Assembly (NCBI GenBank): GCA_038363925.1
Contig: JAQQWL010000005.1
Span: 2,232,001-2,296,000 of the forward strand
Source: Apiospora phragmitis
Lineage: Eukaryota; Ascomycota; Sordariomycetes; Amphisphaeriales; Apiosporaceae
Direction: 5' to 3'
DNA length: 64,000 nucleotides
Positions within the stretch are counted from its first letter, which is position 1. Each line of letters begins with the position of its first letter. The notes under the pieces were generated by a model, which was not told the DNA's origin, did no database searches, and was given only the letters and a program-made list of their open reading frames with translations. Both the position numbers and the translations under genes were made by a program. Below are positions 35,401 through 48,200 of the stretch, one piece after another.

Positions 35401-35699
35401 CTCCTCACTTACACGGCGCAATGGAGTCTGGAACAGGGTCTCTGCATGATGCCCACTCGCCTACACAACATTGATACTTTCGCTCTCCCACGGATGTAGC
35501 CAGCATCGCATTCGGACGTCGATCGCAGGGGGTTCTGGCTGTCTCAGACCGCACAGCATGGAGCAGATAACCGTGGGTGGGCGACAGACTAACGGCGCGC
35601 AAAAGAGGTGCGTTGCGCACGCAAACCCGCTTGCCCACAATATACAGTAGCCATGGATCGCAGGATCCTCAGGATCCTCCTATAATGCTGTATCCTGTA
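29424..35699. other. Gene desert, no gene seen
   Basis: About 6.3 kb without a supportable gene on either strand. It shows a purine-rich tract at 34045-34085, a GA microsatellite at 35305-35320 and short open frames of at most about 140 codons without conserved motifs. Confidence 0.55.
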
Positions 35700-35851
35700 C
35701 AGGCGTTACCCCTGTTATCGGATGAGACTCATCCAACGAATATTTATGCGTTATCTCCAATATATCTAGTTGCCGGATCGCACGTGACTTTAAGTGGGGC
35801 CTTATATTTGGTGCATTTTCCCACCCAAATAGCCTCCATTCTACACCACAT

Positions 35852-35887
35852 ACAGCACCGCCAACAGCACCGCCAACAGCATCGGCC
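35852..35887. repeat. 12-bp minisatellite (ACAGCACCGCCA)
   Basis: Two perfect copies and one diverged copy of ACAGCACCGCCA lie inside the MITE-like element. They are partly complementary to the 30-bp repeat that begins 54 bases further on. Confidence 0.85.
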
Positions 35888-35940
35888 AATAGCACCAATT
35901 GCGATAAGATCAACCACGATAACGGCATTTGACCGTATGC

Positions 35941-36030
35941 GATGGTGCTGTATACGGTGATACTGTATGCGGTGGTGCTGTATACAGTAGTACTGTATGT
36001 GGTGGTACTGTGGTGCTGATGGTGGTTGGG
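35941..36030. repeat. 30-bp minisatellite
   Basis: Two 30-bp units (35941-35970 and 35971-36000) start with G(A/G)TGGTGCTGTATAC and differ at five positions. A third, strongly diverged unit reaches 36030. It lies inside the MITE-like element and ends in a G-rich run. Confidence 0.85.
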
Positions 36031-36270
36031 AGGGGGGGTCCTGTTAACCCTGAAAAGGTTAGATTTTATACCTAAAATCAGCCTGTACAGGGGCTGTACA
36101 AGGATCTGAAAACCCCTGTACGGACCCCTGTAATTAGATATTTTCAGAATGCATATCCGTTATCTGTTTTATCTATTAACGCACCAAAAAACTGCTTGGT
36201 CGAGGAAACACTATCCGTTATCACCAACATATCCGGTATCCCCTCTATCCGATAACAAGGGTAATGCCTG

Positions 36271-38553
36271 TACATATGTATGTATGAAGTACTGTAATAG
36301 GTGTGGTAAGTATATGTGGGCTGTGATTTTTTTCGGGGTTTACGCTTTGGACCAGCGAAACTCCACCAGGTAACGCCTAGCCAGGCAGGTTAGCCACATT
36401 AACAACAAGAAGACACTGTGATTAGCACCATCCTGTTCTGCATATTTGACCCCATTCTACCCAAATTAGAGGGCGATCACTTTGTCCGCGTCGTCGTCGT
36501 CAGGTCTTGATACCCAAGGAGATCATTAGATGGAGCGAGAGACAAGTATGTACAGCGCTGCCGGGTGGGGGTATCCCGCCAGTGTCGTTCCGTTCTGCCA
36601 TGGACACGACAGCTGCCTCGGCTCTAACGGCGGTAGTGTAGTATAGTGCAGTAGGTATTCAGTTCCATGAAGCCATGTAGTGCGTAGCGCGCCGTCTGTG
36701 TGTACATCGTTGGATGTCCTGCTTACTCACCGCGAAGGAAGCAGGGGTCACCCCGTCTACCCGCTGCTGCGACTTGCCTTGCCTTATTAACGGGAACCTG
36801 GCAAGTTCCGCATTGGGGCAGGGCATGTAAGAAACGGTGAAAAACAAAATAGAGTAGCGGTGGTAGTAGTAGTAGTATAGGGAGGCTTTAATTAGTATAA
36901 AGTCTGTGGTGTTACATTTCCACTAGGAGCGTCTATACTGATCGCCAAAGACCTTGGATCTTTTGTTTCTTAACAGCCCGTGGTTATAATAGCAATGGCA
37001 ATAGAAGCCGCCAAATATTGGCTCGTATTCAATTCTGCTTGTCGCGATTCAATCTCCGCTGATGGGCGATCTAGAGTAACATCGGGCCATGTTTCAATTC
37101 CTGAGCACCGGGTCCAGGATATGCCCCCTGAACGTAACGCAACCCCTCCTCGCTCTCTGTGTCTCTTGCGCGCCAATAACACCTTGCGTGATATAGGATC
37201 TTTAGCACGCTGGGTCTTTATTCGGATTTACATAGGCTTGAAACACAACGTGACAGCGTCGTAACCATGCAATGGAGCGAGATTGTTCGCATTGAAGTTC
37301 TCCATTGAACGGATAATTGCTGCTCCCCCCAAAGGTCGGTGTGGTAGTTCGTCTAGTCGCTGGGGCTCAATTCAAAGGGGGGGGATGGATGCGGTGCTGT
37401 GACAAGTAGATTCGCCAACGTGAAAAGATAACTCGGTATAATGGGATAGACTGACTATAGTGCGCCCGTACTGTAGTAATGACTATGGATGGCCCCCCAA
37501 TCCCTGCAGGGTGAATCGGAAACGATGCGCAACAGGCCTCGTACCGGTTTCTGGTTATCGCCATGTTACGTGGAATGTGTTTACACCAGGGGCTCATGGC
37601 AGCATGGGGCCGTGTCGCACGCCTACCAAGTCCCGTCCTCCTCCACCCCAGAAACAATGAAACATTTTGACTCGTAAATAGGGTTGATCGCATACTGGGA
37701 AGTCAAGGTTGCAGAAAGTGACAGAAACCCGGTTCAGGTGAGGGAACGAGCAACACCTTCCTTGGACGACGTAGCAAGTTATGTAGTATGTATGTAGTAT
37801 CCTGGGGTAGGAGACAGCAAGTTAGTACGTTACTGACTCTTGTCAAATCTTGCTTTGTCACCAGTATCGAGAATCTGTCATAGGCGGAAAAGCGGTCATC
37901 GTGAGAAGGTCTGGACTTGTTTATGTGATAATTTCTTAATATATTTTGTGTTGTTTTTTCTTATTCCCTAGCCGGTACTGTGAATGCCTTGCTTCCTAAC
38001 ACTCATACAGTAGACATTGAGCTTCCCCTCATCCTCTGCCAAAGTCGTGCTGACACACGCTTCTGCTCCCCCGTAGCTTCTTCTCGTTGTAGTCATCTTC
38101 CCATCTATACATTAGACATTTGACAGAAACAATGCCAATAAGTGAACGATTCGACACTCTCCGCCCAAAGGAGCTTGGTCCATGATGCAAACGCCGTTGT
38201 AAATGCTATACCGTCATGCGCCCTGTCCCTCGTCAAATACATCCCACGCAAAGATGCCGTCTTTTCCATTAAAAAAAGCAAAAAAAGTATTTTCCCCGTA
38301 GAAGGTCTTGCGCCGTTGTCCTATCCCATGTCGGCCAACCGATGCCGAAGCCCACACAAGGGTATAAAGTGAATGACTCCATGGTTTTGTCGGCCGTAAA
38401 CGTCGATACCTTGAGGTATCCTCCTTTCTTATCGCCTTTTCCCCATTCCAAACTCATCTTGATTCTTTTTCTCCTTTTGAATCCGCGCAGCATTAAAGCC
38501 GTACCGTAAAAACGACATGTCGGGAAGGTTATTATTATCGATCCGTATATATA
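36271..38553. other. Gene desert, 3' flank of the C2H2 gene
   Basis: No gene is seen. The right end is the 3' region of the minus-strand zinc-finger gene. Short GTATGTA-type motifs occur at 36275-36285 and 37780-37800. Confidence 0.55.
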
Positions 38554-39557
38554 TTAGTGTAAAGACGAAGTGCCTGACTCGAAGTTGTGGCAACCACGCT
38601 GGTGTCTCTTCATATTGCTGCGAACACTGAAGGCCTTCCCGCATCCAGAATGAGGGCACTTGAAGGGCTTCTCGCCCGTATGCGAGTGGCTGTGGATTCT
38701 CAAGGAGCTGGGTCGGGAGAAAGCCTTGTTGCATGTCTGGCAGATGTATCGGTCCTGCGACTGGGGGAAAGAAGCGGCAGAAGAGGGAGAGATGTAGTGG
38801 TGGTGCTGCCACGGGTTGGCGCCTGAGGAGGAAGGGGCCATAGAAACGGCAACAGGCAGCGGAGGGAAGCCCTATTCATGTTAGCATGATTCTTGCGGTG
38901 AAAATTGCCAAGTTCATTCTTACCTGAGGCAAAGGTCTCTGGTAGTAGAGTCCAGAGATCTGAGATTGAGCAGCAGCCGGAGGCATGGGGCTGGCATAGT
39001 AAGAGGCCATGGTCGGTTGAGCCATGTACTGAGGAGCCGCAAAAGTCTGCTGGGCGTAGCTGGAAGCATGAATAGGCACCCTGGGTACCGAGGCTGCAGC
39101 CATGTGTTGGTGGCGCTGAATATCGCTCTCGAGCGGTGGCGTAGACTCATAGTAATAGTTGGGAGCAGATACCACGGACACCTGGCTCACGGATCTCGTT
39201 GATGGTGAATGATAACCCTCAAAGGACTCGGAGCTCATCGGCGGCGTAGGGGGCAGAGCGGTCCGGCAAGGCCCATTGGATGTGTAGTGAGAAGAGCTGG
39301 GACGGGTCTCAGGCTTGATGGATTGCACTGTGGGAAGTCAGATCACATAATTCACACCGGCGTTGGATTCGGGGAAATTTACCTTGCTGCGAAGCTGGCG
39401 ATGACTCGGTTGTTGGCGAGCCGGCATCTGCCATTACCAGCAAGTTCGAGATGGAGGGCAGCGAGCATCTTGATGTCTCATCCATGGGAGGCGAAGGAGG
39501 GGGTTGTGGGTATCCGTAGTGAGCACCGGGCTGAGCAGTATATATCGTAGTTGCCAT
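38554..39557 (-). CDS. Two-finger C2H2 transcription factor
   Basis: Exons 39383-39557, 38924-39327 and 38554-38871 (minus) encode 298 residues; introns are 55 and 52 nt with matching phases. The N-terminus ([20 protein letters not shown]) and a [14 protein letters not shown] motif are followed by low-complexity P, S, Q and Y-rich sequence (about residues 60-190), typical of fungal regulators. Two adjacent C2H2 fingers end the protein: C237, C240, H253, H257 and C265, C270, H283, H288, joined by the canonical TGEKPFKC linker. It should bind DNA in the nucleus. The arrangement resembles fungal two-finger regulators of conidiation such as FlbC, but that is a similarity of layout only. It is isolated between two deserts of 13.4 and 14.4 kb, and the longer one lies upstream. 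Confidence 0.92.
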
Positions 39558-40556
39558 AGTTATGTTTATTCGAGCTGTTGATGATGGTTGGGAGTTGAGT
39601 GGCCGACTGAAAGCGTTATGGTCGTAGAGGTTTCGAGGGCGGGTTATAGTTGGTATTAAAAATAATTGCTGGTAGAGTCGGGCCAGATAGTGATTAATGT
39701 ACTAATAAGAGTTGATATAAGATAGCACCAGTATCTTCTGTATATATCGAGACGATCTTGTTTGGAGAGACAACAGGAAGTCTGGACGGTTGGGGAGTGT
39801 GGGCACTTATGTATGGGTTGCGTGAGCACGATGGACGAGGGTACAAGATGTACTGCATCTACCAGATCTCCCGGAGGTTCATACAGAAGACGATCAAGCG
39901 TCAGTCTCCCAGGTATCCTTGAACAGACGGCTGTCACAAAATTGACAGTGGGTCGGACTAGAGCGCTCACAGCAGGGCGTGGGATGAAATAAACCGTTGA
40001 TCGCCGGTCTCGAAAGTACTCCTGCATCCCCGGCATGTACATATAGCGCCTCCTATTAATGGTCGAGCTCAGACCGCAGATGCATCGAAGTGATCCTTGA
40101 GATGCTTGTGCTTTGCCCGCCTAGGTGGTCCCGTACATGGGTCATACCATGGCGAGTCCCGCAGTTAGGGGTGGGTTGGGAACCAAGGGGTACGTACTCG
40201 CAGTACCACGCGAATGTGGGTGAGATCGAACCTAGGAAAGGATGGGGAGGAGAGGGAGGGGGTTGCAATAGACGGGTTCAAGGATCCTGGAGGTCAAACG
40301 TTGACTTGGCAAGACAGCGTTATGCGCAGGGTAGAAAGGGCTTCATGGGACGGACCCATGAAAGCCTCTTTTTTAGTCTTCGTCTCTTCCCGCGTGGTCA
40401 CTTTCGCCTCGTCTTCTCCCCTTGACCAGATGCTAGTGCAATGGTCTTTGCCGATGTTAGTCAGGCACGGATCGAAGGCCACGTTCTGTCCACCGAAGAG
40501 TCAGGCAAGAATAGAGCGTTATGACATGGAACACCTTTCATCTGTTGTTATTGTTG

Positions 40557-40573
40557 TCTCTCTCTCTCTCTCT
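40557..40573. repeat. (TC)n microsatellite
   Basis: A run of alternating T and C, 17 bases. Confidence 0.9.
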
Positions 40574-40736
40574 GCGTGAGGCGGCCAGGCGGCATGGCCA
40601 TGAATGGCGTACTTTAGTCGGTCGGCCCACTATGGCCGAATCGGGGCATGAGACCGGTAGTGTAGATGGTCTGTGAACCCCGGTTCATAGGCAGGGATCT
40701 GGTGTTTTGGGACAAGGATTCTGGGCCTGACCTTTG

Positions 40737-40770
40737 GATGGACTTGAGACGAGGATGGACTTGAGACGAG
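40737..40770. repeat. Perfect 17-bp tandem duplication
   Basis: GATGGACTTGAGACGAG occurs twice in direct succession, followed by a partial third copy. Confidence 0.9.
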
Positions 40771-41217
40771 GATCGACTCGAGCTCACTCTGTGCCTCATC
40801 ATCATGGCTGACGTTACGAAAGCTTCATCCGTTTAATGCTGCTCTTTATTCTACACCTGAAATGAGGGGGGGAGGGGTCTCCTGCCCAGCTTGAGCTGCG
40901 ACCGGATTGTCCAGATCATCTTATGCCGTTGCATTGGTTTTCCACCCCACGAGGACTGCCTTGTCTGGTTGGTTCTTGCACCTGTCAACCCAACTTTTCC
41001 TTGCAGTCAGATATTCGGATGACCTGTGTGCGTCTGTTCTAGTCCGGGCTGTTTTAAATCGCGGCTCCAGCAGCTGGGTGCCTGCAGATGATGCCGTTGG
41101 ACAATGGTTTTGGGCGGGAGCTGATCCAGGAAACACATCACGATAGCTTGAAATTTTCCGGCACCTGAATCATCTGCCTCTCGGCATCGTCGATTGCCGT
41201 CCTGTCGATGGCGTTAT

Positions 41218-41236
41218 GCTGTTGCTGCTGCTGCTG
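41218..41236. repeat. (GCT)n-type trinucleotide repeat
   Basis: A GCT/GTT-type trinucleotide run of about six units. Confidence 0.85.
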
Positions 41237-43063
41237 TTTTTGCCCTGTTCTCTCTGGAGGCTCATCTAGCCGGCCCAGGATGATTGAGATGTTTGAAGAC
41301 GGTGCCAGTAACGACTTGGCAAAGTCAACAAACAGCAGCCCAAGCATTTCCATACCTAACATTAGCACAGGCGCAGCAGATCATATGAAGAATCACGTTC
41401 ATTGTAGAACGGAGAACGTAGACCGCCTAACCGTGAGGCATGTCCTGGAAGTTTGATGAGTTCATTGAATCGTGCAAGGTCGATGGCGGCAGGAATGACG
41501 GCCGTCAGCATTAGGCGGGGCTATCCATGTGCTGTAGCTGGGCACAGGCACCTGCTGAGATTGATGTACTTGCTGAAATAAGCCTGGTCACACAACGAAA
41601 TGCAACGAGAAACCACACTGGAGCCCCAAGATTGGCTTGAGTTAGGCTCTCAATTGGCATTTTGGATCCTTCACCCTCCTTATTCCGATTGTTGTTGTTA
41701 TGATGGATTGATCGATCACAGCTGGTCTGTGTGCGCTATACATCGTCACTCCGGCTGACGTACCGTTACCTGACATGGCTGATGTAAGAACGTTTCGGAG
41801 AACATTGAAGCCAACAACAATAGGTAGAAACCATTATGATGGCCGAGTCCGGAGAGTGCTACCGTAACCAGGCATTGTTACAGACAGGACGATCGCCTAA
41901 AGAGGCTTCTTTCTATGCTTATTACTCTCCCTTTGACAGACTGCACACAATGTACTGTAGCTGTCGGAGGCGAGCCCGAACACCGTTGTGGGTTGTTTTG
42001 CTAGACCCCTCGGAGTTTTCCAGAAACAAAGGCTAATCTCATATGATCGTCAAGTCGGCGCCGCTCGCTTGCGCAGGGTGGTCTGAGTGGCCGACAAGGA
42101 TTCTGGCATTGCTGGGCCTGGGATTGGCTCCATTTTAAGCCTAATTAGGGTCCGTGATCGACCATCGATACAGTACAAGTCAGGGGGGAGGGGGGGCTTT
42201 ATTCAGGCCCTGTCTGTCGGTCTGCCACTGTTACTTCAGGTACTTACCGTACAGCCCAAGTAACCTGACTGCCGGTATACCCCAGGCCCTTGCCGACTCC
42301 TGACTCCGCGACGAAACACAGGTTGAAGGAGGACAGAAAGGATGAACGAGATCCCGAAGGCCATCTGGCCCACGCCAAGGCCCAGCCTCGTCGTCTCCAT
42401 GATTCATTCTGTCCATTCGGTCATAGTGGCGACGAGACAGATTCAGATGTCATCTGATGCGTGTGGAGGGAGAATTCCGATGTAAGGATTCAACGACTAC
42501 AAGCGAGCCGCAAGGAGATCTTGTTGGAGTTTTTGGGCTATTCCAGAGATGACGGATCCAAAACGTCAACAAACACAAACAACATGAGATGAGCAGTCCA
42601 ACTCCTAGCGGCTCGGATTAGGCACGGCCGCCAAGTACATGTAGATTTCGAAAGAACAGCCGCGGTGGGCAGAGATGTACACACGATACCAAACGATTCT
42701 AGTGCAAGCGGTGATAAACTAAGCCTGAACAGTCGGAACAAGCGTCGGGACACGTGCGAATGACTTCTGGCGTAAACGCGAGAGTGGCAGAACAGTACGT
42801 ACTGCAGCGTGGTAGTCCTCAAATCCCGACCGACAACTGCCAGCCAAAAGCCGAGATGAATATTTGCTAGGCGTGCGACGCCAGAGGGATGGCAGAACGG
42901 CACCATGGCGGCGCCACCACGCTCCAGACTAGAGTCCACCAACTTCGTACATAACACCCCCTCGCCTCGTGGGTTTGCAGTGAGTGTGAATTGCGGAAGC
43001 CACTAGCTTAGCGCCTCAGAGATAGGATCATGTAGGCTTTCCCATAGTCGAAGGGGACTATTG

Positions 43064-43099
43064 ATGGTGGTGGTGGTGGTAGCGGTAGTGGTGGTGATG
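43064..43099. repeat. (TGG)n-type trinucleotide repeat
   Basis: GGT/TGG units, perfect over about 17 bases and imperfect to 43099. Confidence 0.85.
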
Positions 43100-45198
43100 A
43101 CTTGTTATCGCTACTGTAGGTAGGTGGTAAGCAGGCGGCAACTTATTACATACATACATACCTACGAATATTGGCCAATGATTCGCGTGATTCTCTGATA
43201 TTAGAATCTTAAGATTATCTGTACGGATTGCGGGACGGGTGGGATGAGAGCCTCCCGCAACTTAACTCTCAACCTTAGCAGGCTTACCACGCCCACGGTA
43301 TCCGTGAGAACGCATCTGCTCCTACCCGACGAATCTGATGGCTGGAAATGCAGCCCGCTCCTTTGGATCCATGTGTGTGTATGTATAGTAACACTCGCAC
43401 TCCCATCAGGCGATCCGACCCACCGTTTTACATACGTACATCCCACACCCAACGGGAGATCGATATCAACCTTTATTGAGAATATGCACATCACTCTTAT
43501 ATGTAGACGTATGTGGATGTATAGTATCGTGCATGTGGGAAACCACACGCAACACCTGCCGCGAATAAGAATCATTGCATCGCATGCTCAGCTCCTCTTT
43601 CTCCCTCGTCCCCGGTGGCAGCCAGCACAACAGGCTGTCATTGATGTTACTTACCATGGATGTGCAAGCAAGTATTGATGCCAATCTTCATTCATCCCGT
43701 CACGAAACCACAAGCCACCCCTATGCGGCTGCGGCTAACCTTCTGGTATGCTTGTCTCGATTGGCGCGACCAAAACAGGACCCTTCGTGGTTCATCTAAT
43801 CCAAATAAGGCAAACAGCTCGCCAGGCGTTGACCGTTGAACTACATGAACAGGCCAGATCCCTGTTTGGCAGGATGATGGGAGGGAAAACGTGCTGAGCT
43901 GCATACTAACCTTTTTCCGGCTGGCGTAAGCTGCGTCATACAGCGTGGGTGCAGCAGGGCAAGGCTCTAGACTACTAGCCCACAAGGCACTGGGTTTCAA
44001 GGGCATTACAGGGGTCCGGACAGGGGAGATTCGTATTTCTTTTGAAAGCGCTTTCTCTCGCTCTCTCGCTCTCTGTCTCTGTTTGTCGAGATGTGTTATG
44101 ACTTGAAGCCGCGGCGGTACTTCGGACGCTCCCTGTTCTCCCCCCCTTGACCGACGACATATCTTCAATTGTGGCAGGCTTTCTATGTACAATGCCTCTC
44201 CTGTAAGACCTCTTGGCAAGAGCTCATCAGCTTCTACTCGTAGTAAATGTCATCATCCAATCCTCCTCACCCTGCACGCCCGTGACTCGTTTTCTGGTTG
44301 TCGGGTCCCCTACACAACAAGCGTGTCTTGCCCTTCTTTTCAGGTTTTGCCAATGAGGCTTGGAAGTACTATTCTAAGCGATGAGCGCTAATGTCGCGCC
44401 AGCCGGTCGGCTTTGGTTCTCGGGTAGGAGTCCATGTACCCAACGGGGGTGCATCTCTTGGCGAATGGATAAACCTTCTGTCTGTCTGCTGTCAATTCTG
44501 GGCGCGCACGTGTGACTGGGCAGGTTTCCGGCAGGAAGAGCCATCCTCCATCGCAAGGTTACTCCAAGATCGTCCGTCTCTGTTTTTAGCTTCGGCACGT
44601 TTCGGATCATCAGATGGAAAAGGAAAACAGATGGACCACGGTCGTGCCGGCTCTCCCTTCTCAGTTCAATCGGCCGAGACGCAGCTGCTTGCAAGTAACA
44701 AAACGCATGGGATGATGGCATGCATCACTTGTCACCCCGTGTGTTTCTTTGCGCATGACGACCCTGAAGCACGCATTCGTTACAGGAAGCTCTGAGCCCG
44801 GCGCCATGCCGTGCTTTGTTCTGATCTTCCCGCGCTTCAAAAGTTCCCTCTTCCGCCGCAATGCCGTTGTGCAAGCGTCAATGATCGACGTCTTAAAATC
44901 CCGCCTTGCGTCATGCCGAACATGCACCTATGTATGGCGGCGGCCTACCTGCTGCACACTTCGTACAATTGCGCCATGCAAACAGGTATAATAGCAGTAT
45001 AGTTTATCTGCACCACTGCTTATCCCTCACCCCCACACTGATTGATCTTGATGGGAACTGTACCTACTTTGACAAAGTAGGCACTTCCGCAGTGCACATC
45101 GATCGCCGTTAGATGTCACTGCATGTTGCCAGGAAAACCTCATCCTCCGGTCTGTCTATGAGGTCACAACACCCCACGCAAGAGAGAAAAGGCATGTA

Positions 45199-45227
45199 CG
45201 ATGATGATGATGATGGTGATGATGGTG
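45199..45227. repeat. (GAT)n trinucleotide repeat
   Basis: GAT units with two GGT interruptions. Confidence 0.85.
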
Positions 45228-48200
45228 AAAGCAATGGTTCGCCTAAATGATTAACCTAAGCGCTTGCATCTAATTGATTCCTGAATTGCAGCTTCCAATG
45301 CGCCGGACCATCCCGCCAACTAACTATTAATCCACGATACTACATTGCAATGCAGTAAGATGACCGGAGCTCTCATTCAACCAGGAAGGTACACCGGCCA
45401 GTACAGGACGGCGACAACCATCGATATGCCCGTATTAGGTAAGACTGATCCACAAGGCTAGGGCGATCCAGGCTAGGGGGTTCCCCCAAACGAGACGGCC
45501 CATTGGCGCGGTCACATATTACCATTACCTATCCGTACCATGGTATTAATAATATACAGCGCCGGTATTACAATAGCAAAGCTCTCTATATCGATGCGCA
45601 TATGCAGTTAGTGTAACGTTGATATATCCGCATGATGGTCCTGTAAATGAGTAGTTAAAGCTTCGGCTTCTGGGAATCGCGACCGCTGGCAAGCCAGTGA
45701 GATTATCTTCTCCACGCCAACGTCTACCCAGACCTTCTAGCGTTCTTCTATCGCGAGACTAACCCCTTTCATGTTCCCTTTGGGGCAATTTCATCTTGGA
45801 TCCTCCCTGTCGAATATATTAAGCACAACATTGCAGTTGAACAACGACTTCACGGCCTAATCAATGTGTTCGCATCACGAGATTGTTCATGTATGCGCCA
45901 GGCACTCGTTGTTGTTCTCTTGGGCTCCCTTGACTGATTGGGTATCACAACACATGGACCCTCGTCGTGGACCGCACATTCACAACAAACTAAGGCCTAG
46001 GTTACGACTGACTGTACAACCGCCCATCCATCCACATGTCATGTTACCCACGTATGTATGTACCTACATACTTGCCCGACAATCCATTCTTACACGTAAG
46101 CCTTCCCCGAGAGGTCTCTCACTCATCCGGTCCCAGCGGACTGCGTAGTTTGGTCTTCGGAAGGCCCAACGTCTTGCATTCCGAGCCAGTCACCAGCAAG
46201 TGTACATAGTCGACTTGTCTTGTGACGAGCGCGGCGGTGTCACTGACCCCCATCTATATCGATCATGTAACGTTGATAAGATGCTATCCTATGTATGTAC
46301 GGATTTGCAGCGTGAAGGACCGACGGCATGGATAAACCTCTACGGCACATGCAATTGGATGGACGGACCCAATCTCGTTCTTGTCGCCCAGGATCTCGGG
46401 GAACCGCGGCGATCATCCAAGGTTATTTGCATGACAGGCATCATCACACACATTGACCCGTACCGAGAAGTACACAACATTTCGCTTTGGTTTACACAGC
46501 AGTATAAGGCGACCTGTCAACTTTTCTTCGTACCTTCAGCGCCATTCGAAATCCCCTAGCAACTGTAGCTTCGGGTCTGACGTGTCACAAACAATCTTCT
46601 CCATGTCTTCCTCTTGCCCATACATCTGTCTCTAATGTAGCTACCAGACAAACTACTTCTTACACAGGCCGTGTTTGATTTGCCCAAGCCTTAAGGGCGA
46701 CGGATGGACAGGGTGTCACCGCCAACCGCCGGACCAATTGATTACTGTACCACCTACCAACCGGTAAGAACTGCTTTGCCCTTTTCTTCCAGGCGCGCCA
46801 TGCCACTATTTGGGTGGGTGCCTCAACCGTCATTGTGGTCTGATGAGGCTACTCTAGCCAGATCTATGACCAAGCCATCCGGTTTCTCCTGGATGCATGC
46901 ATGTACAGCCTTTGGGAAGTCGACTTCACTGCACATGTGATATTCAATATTCAATATCCATACACCCAGCGGACAAACTACCGGGGAGTCGGGTCCGTCA
47001 CTCCTTCCCCCCTCAAAGCCGCATTTTCTTCTTCTTTATTACCTGGCCACGGCTTGGCATCGTACGAGGATCGGGTAAGTATGCGATCTGTCTCCCGAAC
47101 ACTGCCTCACTCCTCTCTCCCCATCGCTTGTCGTTGTCTCTTATGACAGCGAAATGAAGATATCGTGAATCCCAAAAAGGCGAGCGTGGAACATACCCAA
47201 TCACATTGGAACTACTGCAACATTGCTTGCGGGGGCTGTGTTGGATAATCGGAGAAATACAGCTGTGACACACTACTTGCAGCCTACCAATCAATCTTCC
47301 ATGCTGTGGTTCCCAACCGGTGTTGTGATCACAAGCCACCAGGGAAGAGACACACACTTGATAATGGCACGAGGCATTTGGCAGAGATTTCACAAAGAGT
47401 CCTACACTACTATGGCCTGAGATCCAGAATTACCAAGCCGGTCAAAAAAACGCCCTTGGCCGATTACCGTTGACGAATACCGTTAACGTAGAAAAGCAGC
47501 CAATGTGGGTTATCGCTTGGGAGCCGTGCAAAGAAAGGATCTTCCTTGATCGCCCAATGCTGGTCTATATCATATAACAATATAGGCAGGCCCCCTCCTA
47601 GCATGCCAAACCCAATTCAGTCACCCGTACATTGGGAGAAGAAAAAAACTTACAACGGAGGGATGAATGGATCTAATGTCTGGGTCTGCCGGTCCAGTAC
47701 CACACTTACAACCAAGCATCCCTTGAATGCCGAGCGCCGTGCATCTGAGAAGCAATATTTTCTCTTTTCTTGCGCTAACGTGCCCGTGGTTATTTGCTAT
47801 GTATCAGAGAAAAAGCCGGAGTCAGTTGCATTAGCAGCCCCAAGGAGACGCATGTATGTATGTAGGTATGTATACATATACTGGACCGGACCACGGAAGG
47901 GTCGGTGGCACCCCATGTCGCCGATCCACCAACTACATATCCATGGCACGAACATACAGTGAGGATTGATACCACCGCCTGAGACCTGCCTCCTACGGTA
48001 CAGGAAGAATAGAAAAGTCCGATATTAAACGACACGTCCTCTGGCCTGTCATCTGCCATGACAGGTCTCTGCACGTCGGGCTTTGCACCGACTGGGCTGT
48101 AGTGGCCATATGATATCAAGATCAACATGCCCACTACATACGCACATTCGGCCCTGAAGATGCTCCATGATCTCGGCATGGGTATGGGCCTGGGTGGAAT

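Larger units (their letters stand above)
35700..36270. mobile_element. MITE-like element with 24-bp terminal inverted repeats
   Basis: The left end (35700-35723) begins CAGGCGTTACCC and ends GTTATCGGAT. The right end (36247-36270) read backwards is CAGGCATTACCC...GTTATCGGAT. The two 24-mers differ at only two positions. A TA lies directly outside each end (35698-35699 and 36271-36272), as for Tc1/mariner-type insertions. The pairing continues outward as TGTA/TACA, so the exact border is not certain. The 571-bp interior has no transposase reading frame but carries two minisatellites and further short inverted repeats. It is best read as a non-autonomous element. Confidence 0.75.
39558..46000. 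other. Gene desert upstream of the C2H2 gene, proximal part
   Basis: No coding region is supportable. The first kilobase is the 5' region of the zinc-finger gene. Simple repeats punctuate the rest, and open frames reach 175 codons (43692-44219, -) without any domain. A long regulatory region or non-coding transcripts are possible but not shown by the sequence. Confidence 0.55.

Noticed and set aside
43692..44219. 175-codon open frame on the minus strand
   Set aside because: Crosses a CT-rich repeat and shows no domain.
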